Shown here one piece after another: positions 6,684 to 14,305 of a DNA stretch of 44,363 bases. The position numbers and the translations under genes were made by a program. The notes under the pieces were generated by a model, which saw nothing but the letters and a program-made list of their open reading frames with translations, was not told where the DNA came from and ran no database searches. The stretch's first letter is position 1; every line of letters begins with the position of its first letter. The DNA comes from an uncultured Clostridia bacterium (GTDB lineage Bacteria > Bacillota > Clostridia > Oscillospirales > Ruminococcaceae), in the NCBI GenBank assembly GCA_947629905.1, contig CANRFM010000017.1, positions 1-44,363 of the forward strand. The letters are read 5' to 3'.

Positions 6684-7670
6684 ATGAAACTGCAAACCAA
6701 TTACCCGCTGTTGCAGCGGGTCCGGGAGTCGGAGAAATTTCTCACCCCCAAAAATCTCTTCCTGAAACTGCTGATTTTTGTGGGCATCTTTTTCTTGTCG
6801 TCCCTTGCCGAAATGGCTGGCATGGTCGCCTTGATCTTTCCCCGCATCATGGACTGGGCTATGCGGGCATCACAGGCGAACAACGGCGTGATCGACCCCT
6901 TTGAAGCCAATGACAAGATCTATGCCATGCTGGAAGAACCTGTCAATACCACGATCATGCTCTACTGCACGGCACTGGCAACGATCATCGTGCTGCTCTT
7001 CTGCCGCATCGTGGAGGGCAGAAAGCTCCGCACGATCGGCTTCAAGGCAAAGGGCGGACTGGTGCAGTACCTGATCGGACTGGCAGCAGGGTTCGTTATG
7101 TTCAGTGCGGTGGTCGGCATTGCATGGGCGATGGGCGGTCTGCGCTTTGAGGGGATGCCGGGCTTTACGCTTTTGCCGCTGCTGATCGTCCTTGTGGGCT
7201 ATGGCTTGCAGGGCATGAGTGAGGAAGTGCTGTGCCGTGGCTACCTGATGACGACCGTCATGCACGATCAGCCCGTCTGGGCAGCGATCGTTGTCAATTC
7301 TATTGTCTTCGGGCTGCTGCACGGGGAAAATAACGGCTTCTCTTTGCTGGCGTTCGTGAACCTGATCCTCTACGCTGTGATGATCTCCCTCTACGTGCTG
7401 CGCACGGATAACCTCTGGGGGGCGTGTGCTGTCCATAGTATCTGGAATTTCGTGCAGGGCAATTTCTATGGGCTGCCAGTCAGCGGCATTGATTCGGGGG
7501 ACTCTGTGTTCCGGATGAGCTTGCAGGGGTCGACCCTTGCCAATGGCGGTGCATTCGGGCTGGAAGCAAGCCTTGCCACGACCATTGTCATGACAGTTGT
7601 CATTCTCCTGCTGCTGTTCGTGCCCGGTTTCCGAAAAAAAGAAACCGCACCAGCAGAGGAAACAGCGTGA
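6684..7670 (+). CDS. CPBP-family (Abi/CAAX-like) intramembrane metalloprotease
   Basis: 328 residues; ATG 6684 follows a strong AGGAGG (6673-6678) that overlaps the stop of the DUF1294 gene. About eight hydrophobic segments. The family motifs are present: SEEVLCRGYLM (motif EExxxR), then FGLLHGENNG (FxxxH) and the C-terminal HSIWNF (HxxxN/B). In bacteria such proteins serve as immunity proteins for bacteriocins, as CAAX-like proteases, or in secretion; the substrate here is not evident and no bacteriocin gene is nearby. It is translationally coupled to the dehydrogenase that follows by a GTGA overlap. Confidence 0.9.
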   Translation: MKLQTNYPLLQRVRESEKFLTPKNLFLKLLIFVGIFFLSSLAEMAGMVALIFPRIMDWAMRASQANNGVIDPFEANDKIYAMLEEPVNTTIMLYCTALATIIVLLFCRIVEGRKLRTIGFKAKGGLVQYLIGLAAGFVMFSAVVGIAWAMGGLRFEGMPGFTLLPLLIVLVGYGLQGMSEEVLCRGYLMTTVMHDQPVWAAIVVNSIVFGLLHGENNGFSLLAFVNLILYAVMISLYVLRTDNLWGACAVHSIWNFVQGNFYGLPVSGIDSGDSVFRMSLQGSTLANGGAFGLEASLATTIVMTVVILLLLFVPGFRKKETAPAEETA

Positions 7671-8383
7671 GAACTGCCCTCATCACCGGTGCAAGCGGCG
7701 GCATCGGTTCTGCGATCGCACAGCGGCTGGCTGCGGACGGCTTTGTGCCTGTCCTGCACGGGAATGCACACATGGACGGCTTGCAGGAACAGGCGGCAGG
7801 GCTTGGCGGATTTGCGGTGCAGGCGGATTTTTCAGACACGGCACAGGTCATCGCCATGGCGGAAACCGTCCTGAAAAAAGTCGGACGGGTGGACGTGCTG
7901 GTGAACAATGCCGGGCTTTCGCTCTCCGGGCTGCTGACGGACATCCGCCCGGCAGAGAGGCGGGCATTGTTTCAGGTGAATGTCCTCAGTGCCATAGAGT
8001 GTACCCGTGAACTGCTTCCGCAGATGATCCACAGGAAAAGCGGCTGTATCCTGAACATCAGCTCCATGTGGGGGCAGGTGGGCGCATCCTGTGAGGTGGA
8101 CTATTCCGCCGCAAAAGCTGCCCTCATCGGCTTCACCAAAGCACTGGCGCAGGAAGTCGCCCCGAGCGGTATCCGTGTCAACTGCATTGCGCCGGGCGTG
8201 ATACGGACGAATATGCTGAACGGCTACGATGCGCAGACGATGCAGGCACTTGCGGAGGAGACACCGCTCGGCAGGCTTGGCACACCGGAGGACATTGCAG
8301 CAGCGGCGGCATTCCTGTGCAGCGAACAGGCTGCCTTTATCACGGGACAGGTGCTTGGCGTGAACGGGGGATTTGTGCTGTGA
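7667..8383 (+). CDS. Short-chain dehydrogenase/reductase, FabG-like
   Basis: 238 residues with a GTG start at 7667 that overlaps the preceding stop (GTGA); AGAGGAAA lies just upstream. Classical SDR features: nucleotide-binding TGASGGIG at residues 7-14, NNAG, a catalytic Ser in NISSMWG, and YSAAK (Tyr and Lys), with the C-terminal motif ITGQVLGVNGG. These match 3-oxoacyl-ACP reductase (FabG) and related NAD(P)-dependent oxidoreductases. It is not surrounded by fatty-acid synthesis genes, so the true substrate may differ; I call it FabG-like only. It ends the DUF1294-CPBP-SDR operon. Confidence 0.93.
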   Translation: MRTALITGASGGIGSAIAQRLAADGFVPVLHGNAHMDGLQEQAAGLGGFAVQADFSDTAQVIAMAETVLKKVGRVDVLVNNAGLSLSGLLTDIRPAERRALFQVNVLSAIECTRELLPQMIHRKSGCILNISSMWGQVGASCEVDYSAAKAALIGFTKALAQEVAPSGIRVNCIAPGVIRTNMLNGYDAQTMQALAEETPLGRLGTPEDIAAAAAFLCSEQAAFITGQVLGVNGGFVL

Positions 8384-8393
8384 TCTGTAAGAC

Positions 8394-8422
8394 TTGCATT
8401 TTCCCGCAAAATGTGCTATAAT
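8394..8422 (+). promoter_or_regulatory. sigma-A promoter of the TcdA / TtcA / LarE operon
   Basis: TTGCAT (8394-8399), 17 bp, extended TGC-TATAAT (8417-8422). The surrounding 41 bp (8389-8429) match 34 of 41 positions of the Rrf2-gene promoter segment at 381-421. Confidence 0.82.
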
Positions 8423-8467
8423 AAACCTATCCATTCAGTAAGAATACAGCAAAGGCAGGTGATGTGC

Positions 8468-9184
8468 ATGAACCAGTATGCAAGAACGGAACTGTTGTTC
8501 GGCAGTGCAGCCATGGAAAAGCTCCGCAATAGCCGGGTCGCCGTGTTCGGTATCGGCGGTGTAGGGGGCTATGCCGTGGAAGCACTGGCAAGAAGCGGTG
8601 TCGGGACGTTGGATTTAATAGATGCCGACCGTGTCAGCCTTACCAACCTGAACCGCCAGATCATCGCCACACACCAGACGATCGGCACATACAAGGTGGA
8701 TGCCGCACAAGCCCGTATCCGGGAAATTGACCCGTCCATTCAGGTGAATGCCTTCCGGTGCTTTTTTATGCCCGATACGGCGGAACAGTTTGATTTTACG
8801 CAATATAATTATGTCATCGATGCGATCGATACTGTTACCGGAAAAATAGAGATCATCCGCCGGGCAAAGGCTTCGGGCGTGCCTGTCATTTCCGCAATGG
8901 GGGCAGGCAACAAACTCGATCCCACTGCATTCCGGGTGGCGGATATTTATGAGACAAAGGTCTGCCCGTTGGCAAGAATTATGCGCCATGAACTGCGGCG
9001 GCTCGGCATTGATAGCCTGAAAGTCGTCTATTCCGAGGAAAAGCCGCTATGCCCGCAGACATCTGCGGAACCCGAAGAAGCGCAGCCGGGGCGAAGGTCT
9101 GTTCCCGGCTCGAATGCCTTTGTACCGGCGGCGACAGGGCTGATCCTTGCCGGGGCAGTGATCCGGGATATGATTCAAGTATAA
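8468..9184 (+). CDS. tcdA: TcdA-like ThiF/HesA-family E1 enzyme (tRNA t6A dehydratase)
   Basis: 238 residues; ATG 8468 is placed 6 bp after AGGTGA, and an ATG at 8462 overlaps that site. ThiF/MoeB/HesA fold: nucleotide loop FGIGGVGGYAVEALARSG (residues ~27-44) and LIDADRVSLTNLNRQI follow the family exactly, and VVYSEEKP is typical of the TcdA (CsdL/YgdL) branch. TcdA uses ATP to cyclise N6-threonylcarbamoyladenosine to ct6A at position 37 of ANN-decoding tRNAs. Assignment to TcdA rather than a ThiF sulfur carrier activator rests on length and these motifs. It opens a run of four genes, three of them ATP-dependent tRNA or cofactor enzymes, driven by the promoter at 8394-8422. Confidence 0.88.
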   Translation: MNQYARTELLFGSAAMEKLRNSRVAVFGIGGVGGYAVEALARSGVGTLDLIDADRVSLTNLNRQIIATHQTIGTYKVDAAQARIREIDPSIQVNAFRCFFMPDTAEQFDFTQYNYVIDAIDTVTGKIEIIRRAKASGVPVISAMGAGNKLDPTAFRVADIYETKVCPLARIMRHELRRLGIDSLKVVYSEEKPLCPQTSAEPEEAQPGRRSVPGSNAFVPAATGLILAGAVIRDMIQV

Positions 9185-9214
9185 CGGCTTGCCGTTGGAT
9201 TTCAGGAGATGTGT

Positions 9215-10357
9215 ATGGAGCAGGAAATTACCGTTCAGGAATTACTCAAATTGCCGCAGGACAGCTACTTGCTGATCGATATGCGGGATGCGTATGCCTT
9301 TTCCTACGGGCATATGGACGGGGCTGTCAATATCGAGCAGGAAGCCCTTGCCGAAGCCGATTTGCCGCAGGACAAGAAGCTCATCATCTGCTGCAAAAGC
9401 GGTCTGCTCAGCCGGGCTATGGCGGAACAGCTCTGCGAAAAGGGCTATGATGCCTACAATCTTTCCGGCGGCTATGTGGAATGGCTCCGGCTGAAACTGG
9501 AACACTTTGAGATCACAGACCGTGTGGAACGGAGCATCCGGCAGAAATTTCACCAGACCCTGTGGAGCAGATTTGCCAAAGCCGTCCTTACCTATCAGCT
9601 TGTCCTGCCCGGCGATAAGATCGCCGTCTGCATTTCGGGCGGGAAAGATTCCATGCTGATGGCGAAGCTGTTTCAGGAAATGAAGCGGCACGACAAGTTC
9701 CCCTTTGAGCTGGTCTTTCTGGTCATGGATCCCGGCTACAGCCCGGAAAACAGAATGATCATCGAGAAAAATGCCGCCGCCATGTCCATTCCCATCACGA
9801 TTTTTGAGACGGATATTTTCCAGTCCGTCTACAATGTCAACCGGAATGCCTGCTACCTGTGCGCCCGGATGCGGCGGGGGCATCTTTACAAAAAGGCACA
9901 GGATTTAGGGTGCAATAAGATCGCCCTCGGACATCATTTTGACGATGTGATCGAAACGACCTTGATGAGTATGCTCTACGGCGGACAGGTGCGCACGATG
10001 ATGCCGAAGCTGCACAGTGAGCACTTCGCCGGCATGGAGATCATCCGCCCCCTGTACCTCATCCGGGAGGATGAAATTATTCATTGGCGGGATTATAACG
10101 ATCTGCATTTTATCCAGTGCGCCTGCCGCTTTACGGACACCTGCACGACCTGTGCACCGGACAGACCGGTTTCCAAACGGCAGGAGATCAAACAGCTGAT
10201 CGCACAGCTGAAAACGGTCAACCCGCAGGTGGAGCAGAATATTTTCAAGAGCGTGGAAAATGTAGACCTCAATGCGGTGATCAAAATGAAATTCAACGGC
10301 AAGGTGCATCATTTCCTCGATTTTTACGATACGGAGGGAAACAGCGGCTGTGAATGA
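9215..10357 (+). CDS. Rhodanese-TtcA fusion: tRNA 2-thiocytidine-type thiolase with its own sulfur carrier domain
   Basis: 380 residues; ATG 9215 is 6 bp after AGGAG, while ATG 9209 directly abuts it. Residues ~1-95 are a rhodanese domain with the active loop CKSGLLS (C60 as persulfide cysteine). Residues ~130-340 are a PP-loop ATPase of the TtcA branch: SGGKDS at 141-146, CYLC (C213, C216), GHHFDDVIET, and a C-terminal CTTC (C310, C313) plus C302/C304. TtcA makes 2-thiocytidine at tRNA position 32 and uses a [4Fe-4S] cluster held by such cysteines. The domain order suggests that sulfur is relayed inside one polypeptide. It lies 30 bp after the TcdA-like gene and overlaps larE by 8 bp, so it is part of an operon. 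Confidence 0.88.
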   Translation: MEQEITVQELLKLPQDSYLLIDMRDAYAFSYGHMDGAVNIEQEALAEADLPQDKKLIICCKSGLLSRAMAEQLCEKGYDAYNLSGGYVEWLRLKLEHFEITDRVERSIRQKFHQTLWSRFAKAVLTYQLVLPGDKIAVCISGGKDSMLMAKLFQEMKRHDKFPFELVFLVMDPGYSPENRMIIEKNAAAMSIPITIFETDIFQSVYNVNRNACYLCARMRRGHLYKKAQDLGCNKIALGHHFDDVIETTLMSMLYGGQVRTMMPKLHSEHFAGMEIIRPLYLIREDEIIHWRDYNDLHFIQCACRFTDTCTTCAPDRPVSKRQEIKQLIAQLKTVNPQVEQNIFKSVENVDLNAVIKMKFNGKVHHFLDFYDTEGNSGCE

Positions 10358-11159
10358 AAAATATGAAAACCTCCTGCAAATTCTGCGTTCATACGGCAGT
10401 GTTGCAGTTGCATTTTCGGGCGGTGTGGATTCGACCTTTTTACTATACGCTGCACAGCAGGCACTGCAAGACCGTGTGATCGCCGTCACGGCGGATTCCT
10501 GCACATTCCCGGAGCGGGAACGCAGCGAGGCGGAGGCATTCTGTACAGAGCACGGCATTGCCCATGTGATTTTTCCGTCCCATGAACTGGACATCCCGGA
10601 ATACCGCAGCAACCCGGCAAACAGATGCTATTACTGCAAGCGTTCGCTGTTCACCAACATAAAGCGCATCGCCCAAGAAAAAGGCATTGCCACGGTGGCG
10701 GAGGGTTCTAACACGGACGACGAGGGAGACTATCGTCCGGGCTTGCTTGCTGTACGGGAATTGGGTGTCCGCAGTCCGCTGCGGGAAGCAGGGCTGAACA
10801 AGGCGGAGATCCGGGCGCTGTCCCAAGCATTCGGGCTTCCCACGTGGCAGAAGCCGTCCTTCGCCTGCCTTGCCAGCCGTTTCCCCTACGGGGAGACGAT
10901 CAGCGCAGAAAAGCTGTCCATGGTCGGACAGGCGGAGCAATTTCTGCTCGATCTCGGCTTTCATCAGGTCAGGGTGCGCATCCACGGGACGGTGGCAAGA
11001 ATTGAACTCCTGCCGGAAGAAATGGAGCAGATGCTTTCCGCTGCCATGCGGGAAAAGGTCTGCCGGACACTGAAAACATTCGGGTTTCACTATGTGGCAC
11101 TGGACTTGCAAGGCTACCGCACAGGCAGCATGAATGAAGTGCTGCAAGCCAAAAAATAA
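10350..11159 (+). CDS. larE: LarE-like ATP-dependent sacrificial sulfur transferase
   Basis: 269 residues; a GTG start at 10350 overlaps the preceding gene by 8 bp, with GGAGGGAAACAGCG upstream. PP-loop AFSGGVDSTFLLYAA (residues 21-35) and the LarE block ANRCYYCKRSLF are clear. The cysteine that gives up its sulfur in Lactobacillus LarE corresponds to C173 in FACLASRFPYG, so the protein should be of the sacrificial type rather than the [4Fe-4S] type. LarE sulfurises the pyridinium cofactor precursor of the nickel-pincer nucleotide of lactate racemase. No larB, larC or larA is in this window, so the partners must be elsewhere or the substrate differs. Confidence 0.9.
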   Translation: MNEKYENLLQILRSYGSVAVAFSGGVDSTFLLYAAQQALQDRVIAVTADSCTFPERERSEAEAFCTEHGIAHVIFPSHELDIPEYRSNPANRCYYCKRSLFTNIKRIAQEKGIATVAEGSNTDDEGDYRPGLLAVRELGVRSPLREAGLNKAEIRALSQAFGLPTWQKPSFACLASRFPYGETISAEKLSMVGQAEQFLLDLGFHQVRVRIHGTVARIELLPEEMEQMLSAAMREKVCRTLKTFGFHYVALDLQGYRTGSMNEVLQAKK

Positions 11160-11176
11160 TGAATGGAGATGTAATC

Positions 11177-11698
11177 ATGAACGAAACCATGCAGAACATG
11201 AAAACAAGGCGGAGCTGCCGTAATTTCAAGCCGGATATGCTCCCGCAAGACGTGATCGATCAGATCATTGAAGCCGGGCTGTATGCGGCAAGCGGCAGAA
11301 ATACGCAAAGCCCGATCATATTAGCCGTGACGGACAAGGCAGTCAGGGATGAACTTTCCGAGCTGAACCGGCGCTTCCTGCCCGGTGCGACACATGACCC
11401 GTTTTACGGTGCGCCGGTCGTGCTGACGGTGCTTGCACCCCGCAGCGTTTCGACCTATCTGTATGACGGCAGTCTGGTGATGGGTGATATGATGCTCGCA
11501 GCGCACTCGCTGGGTGTGGGGAGCTGCTGGATACACCGGGCGAAGGAGAGTTTTGACGACCCGGCAGGGAAAGCGATCCTTGCGGCGCACGGCATTACGG
11601 GCGACTACGAGGGCATCGGGAACTGCGTGCTTGGCTACCCTGCTGCCGCCCCGGAACAGCCCCTGCCCCGGAAAGATGACCGGGTATACAAAATATGA
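11177..11698 (+). CDS. Nitroreductase-family protein
   Basis: 173 residues; ATG 11177 follows GGAG (11165-11168) with 8-bp spacing, and an ATG at 11159 lies on the previous stop. N-terminal KTRRSCRNFKPDMLP and the C-terminal block NCVLGYPAAAPE (cf. V(x)GYP) are typical of FMN-dependent nitroreductase-like oxidoreductases, and it has the GSCWIHRAKE stretch common in the short, gut-clostridial branch. The protein uses FMN and NAD(P)H; the substrate is unknown. It closes the operon that starts at 8468 and shares a strong hairpin terminator with the convergent gene. Confidence 0.88.
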   Translation: MNETMQNMKTRRSCRNFKPDMLPQDVIDQIIEAGLYAASGRNTQSPIILAVTDKAVRDELSELNRRFLPGATHDPFYGAPVVLTVLAPRSVSTYLYDGSLVMGDMMLAAHSLGVGSCWIHRAKESFDDPAGKAILAAHGITGDYEGIGNCVLGYPAAAPEQPLPRKDDRVYKI

Positions 11699-11702
11699 CA
11701 AA

Positions 11703-11737
11703 AGAAATACCTGTAGACCAGATCTACAGGTATTTCT
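11703..11737. terminator. bidirectional hairpin between the nitroreductase and AIM24-like genes
   Basis: Perfect 15-bp stem AGAAATACCTGTAGA (11703-11717) / TCTACAGGTATTTCT (11723-11737) with a 5-nt loop, lying between two convergent stop codons. It has no long T run, so termination strength is a guess. Confidence 0.65.
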
Positions 11738-11750
11738 GCATATGATCGCC

Positions 11751-12428
11751 TTAATTGCTTCTCGGAATGAATCTTGACAGCGAGCCGGCAAGATGCGTGA
11801 TCGGCATGGTTTGCAGCCAGATGCGCCCCGGTCCGGTTACTTTCGTGTTGAAGAAACCCTCACCGCCGAGCAGCGCATTGCCGACACCCTTGACGGTCTC
11901 AATGTCAATGGAGCAGGTCGCATCCATTGCGGCAAGATACCCCGTGTCGATCAGCAGAGACTGCCCTGCCTCCAGTGTGTAGCTGATGAGACTGCCGTCA
12001 ATTTCGAGCAGCAGCATTCCCGAACCGCTGAACTTCTGCATGATGAAGCCCTCACCGCCGAAGAAGCCTGCACCCAGTTTCTTCTGGAAGAACATCTCAA
12101 ATGTCACGTCCGGCGAAGATGCTAAAAATGCTGATTTCTGGGCAACGATGCTCATGCCGGGCTTCATTTCCACGGACATGATCTCACCGGGTACGGATGC
12201 GCCAAAGGCGATCTGCCCCTGTCCGCCCTGTGCGGTGTAGATGTTCTGGAACATGGCTTCACCGCTGAGTGCACGGCTGAACATCTTGCCGATGCCGCCG
12301 CCCTTGGTCTGCATGGCAACGTTCGGGCTCATCCATGTCATGGCACCTTTCTGACAGACAACGCTTTCGTTGTTCTCCAGTGTCACGATAGCAACCGGGA
12401 AGGGTTTCCCCTCGATTGAGTACTGCAT
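11751..12428 (-). CDS. TIGR00266/AIM24-like protein
   Basis: 225 residues. The start at 12428 (MQYSIEGKPFPVAIV) is preceded by AGAGGT; an ATG at 12443 would overlap that site. The sequence has the AIM24/TIGR00266 pattern: glycine-rich segments GAGFFGGEGFIMQKFSG, LTLEAGQSLLIDTGYL and a C-terminal GGEGFFNTKVTGPGRIWLQTMP. Bacterial members are small soluble beta-rich proteins of unknown function. The gene lies 12 bp after the beta-CASP gene on the same strand, so the two form an operon. The hydrophobic end LSRFIPRSN is normal for the family. Confidence 0.9.
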   Translation of the reverse strand: MQYSIEGKPFPVAIVTLENNESVVCQKGAMTWMSPNVAMQTKGGGIGKMFSRALSGEAMFQNIYTAQGGQGQIAFGASVPGEIMSVEMKPGMSIVAQKSAFLASSPDVTFEMFFQKKLGAGFFGGEGFIMQKFSGSGMLLLEIDGSLISYTLEAGQSLLIDTGYLAAMDATCSIDIETVKGVGNALLGGEGFFNTKVTGPGRIWLQTMPITHLAGSLSRFIPRSN

Positions 12429-12439
12429 AGAAATACCTC

Positions 12440-14035
12440 TCATTTCTCGAATTTATTGCAAAGCTCAGAGATCTGGTCAGTGAGCTTGGCAAGGTCTTTA
12501 TTCGTGCGTCCCTTGCTGTTGTGGATCAGCTTCGTCAGGCGGTCAAGTGCTGCCAGCAGGCGCTGATATACGGTATTTGCCTTGGCGGTGCCGCTCTTCT
12601 TAACGACCGGCACGGGGACGGCTTCTACCGTGATCTCATCCCGGATCGGGTCAAATTCCGTGCCGCTGTAGGGTGCATAGGCACGCAGTTTCAGATCCTG
12701 ACACAGGTGCGCCGTGAAAGCATCCGCCGAATCCGTGTCCCCGTGATTGACGAATACACGCTTGACGTTCTGAATGTGGGAGATCCATGCCGTCAGACCG
12801 TTGACATCGGCGTGACCGCTCACGCCCGGCAGCACGCAGATACGGGCAGCGACCTGTATCGTCTCCCCGAACAGCTTCGCCGTGTCTGCCCCCTCCACCA
12901 GCGAACGCCCCAGCGTTCCGTATGCCTGATAGCCGACAAACAGAATGGTATTCTGCGGCTGCCAGAGATTGTGCTTGAGGTGGTGCTTGATGCGTCCGGC
13001 TTCACACATACCGGATGCGGAGATGATGACCTTGCAGCGCTTGTCAAAATTGATGGCACGGGATTCATCCGCCGTGACGGCGTGCTGCAAATCGGGGAAT
13101 GCGATGGGGTTGATGCCAGCTTTCACGTAGCCAAGTGCTTCCTCATCGTAGCAGCTGTTCTGATTCTTCAGGAAAATGCCGGTCGCCTCAATGGCAAGCG
13201 GGCTGTCCATGAACACCGGAAAATTATCATGCCCCCGGACCAGCCCCCGCTCCTTGATCTGCCGGATGAAGTAAAGCATTTCCTGCGTTCTGCCCACGGC
13301 AAAGGATGGAATGATGACACTGCCGCCCTTGTCAAACGTCTCCTGCAGCACCTGCGCAAGGGCAGTTACGTAGTCTTTCGGGCGTTCGTGGGTACGGTTG
13401 CCGTAGGTAGATTCCATGACCACATAGTCCGCCTCATCAATGTAAACGGGATCCCGGATCAGCGGCTGATCGGTATTGCCGATGTCGCCGGAGAATACGA
13501 TCTTCCGTGTCTCGTCCCCTTCAGTCGCCCAGATCTCGATGCTTGCCGAACCAAGCAGATGCCCGGCATCCACAAAGCGCACCTCCACGCCCTCGCAGAG
13601 CGTGAAGCGCTCTTCATAGCGGTGCGGCACGAGGAGCTTGATCGTCCCCTCGGCATCTTCCATGGTGTACAGCGGTTCGTAGGGTTCTTCGCCTTTCCGG
13701 AGTGCCTTGCGGCTGCGCCACTGCGCCTCAAATTCCTGAATGTGGGCGCTGTCACGGAGCATAATGCCGCACAGGGAAGCCGTTCCCTCGGTGGTGTGTA
13801 TCTCCCCCTGAAAACCGCCCGCAAACAGCAGCGGCAGCAGCCCGGAATGGTCAATATGTGCATGGGTCAGCAGCACGTAGTCAATATCTCCCGGCGCACA
13901 GGGGATACGTGCGTTTTCGTAGGTATCTTTTCCCTGCTCCATGCCAAAATCGACAAGAATTTGCTTGCCGCCGATGTTCAGATAGGTACAGCTTCCGGTG
14001 ACTTCATGCGCTGCACCGATGAATTGCATTTTCAT
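12440..14035 (-). CDS. Metallo-beta-lactamase/beta-CASP ribonuclease-like protein
   Basis: 531 residues. ATG 14035 stands 6 bp after GAGGGGG; a GTG at 14050 lies inside that site. The MBL fold opens with GAAHEVTGSCTYLNIGGKQILVDFG and has the metal motif LLTHAHIDHSG. The beta-CASP and RMMBL regions follow: FSGDIGNTDQPLI, MESTYGNRTHE, PSFAVGRTQEML, SASGMCEAGRIKHHLKHNLW and VSGHADVNGLTAWI. This is the CPSF73/YSH1-like bacterial subgroup rather than RNase J, and such enzymes cut RNA with two zinc ions; the target is not known. The last ~60 residues (AKANTVYQRLLAALDRLTKLIHNSKGRTNKDLAKLTDQ) form an extra helical tail. It is co-transcribed with the AIM24-like gene. Confidence 0.93.
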   Translation of the reverse strand: MKMQFIGAAHEVTGSCTYLNIGGKQILVDFGMEQGKDTYENARIPCAPGDIDYVLLTHAHIDHSGLLPLLFAGGFQGEIHTTEGTASLCGIMLRDSAHIQEFEAQWRSRKALRKGEEPYEPLYTMEDAEGTIKLLVPHRYEERFTLCEGVEVRFVDAGHLLGSASIEIWATEGDETRKIVFSGDIGNTDQPLIRDPVYIDEADYVVMESTYGNRTHERPKDYVTALAQVLQETFDKGGSVIIPSFAVGRTQEMLYFIRQIKERGLVRGHDNFPVFMDSPLAIEATGIFLKNQNSCYDEEALGYVKAGINPIAFPDLQHAVTADESRAINFDKRCKVIISASGMCEAGRIKHHLKHNLWQPQNTILFVGYQAYGTLGRSLVEGADTAKLFGETIQVAARICVLPGVSGHADVNGLTAWISHIQNVKRVFVNHGDTDSADAFTAHLCQDLKLRAYAPYSGTEFDPIRDEITVEAVPVPVVKKSGTAKANTVYQRLLAALDRLTKLIHNSKGRTNKDLAKLTDQISELCNKFEK

Positions 14036-14069
14036 AGTATGCCCCCTCACGGTAAATGGATTTGTTTAT

Positions 14070-14098
14070 AGTATAGCATAATTTGCCCGGAAATGCAA
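14070..14098 (-). promoter_or_regulatory. sigma-A promoter of the beta-CASP gene
   Basis: Minus strand: TTGCAT (14098-14093), 17 bp, extended TGC-TATACT (14075-14070), 35 bp before the start codon. Confidence 0.8.
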
Positions 14099-14113
14099 GA
14101 GGTTTTGTATAAT

Positions 14114-14304
14114 TTGCATTGAGTCAACCCCGCACAAAGACCGCCTGACGGCTTTGTACGTCATCTGCTTGCCTATTTTCCGTCATCTTGCACATAAACT
14201 CCTTGCAATACACAAAGTATTCCTGCGTCGTTTCTGTACAAGCTGACGAAAAATCTGACGGCGCATCTGCCGCACAATCTTTGTGCGGTGTTGACTTGCA
14301 TTGT
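14114..14304. repeat. MITE-like ~190-bp imperfect palindrome
   Basis: The left end (from 14115: TGCATTGAGTCAACC, then CCGCACAAAGA at 14130-14140) and the right end (TCTTTGTGCGG, 14278-14288, then TGTTGACTTGCA to 14300) are inverted copies with few differences. Inside, TTTTCCGTCATCTTGCACA (14178-14196) is an inverted partner of TGTACAAGCTGACGAAAAA (14236-14254), and the centre is AATAC/GTATT around 14214. No transposase gene is present. The 39 nt at 14130-14168 recur exactly at 30269-30307. It fills the 205-bp gap between the histidine kinase gene's end and the beta-CASP promoter. Confidence 0.7.
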
Positions 14305-14305
14305 T

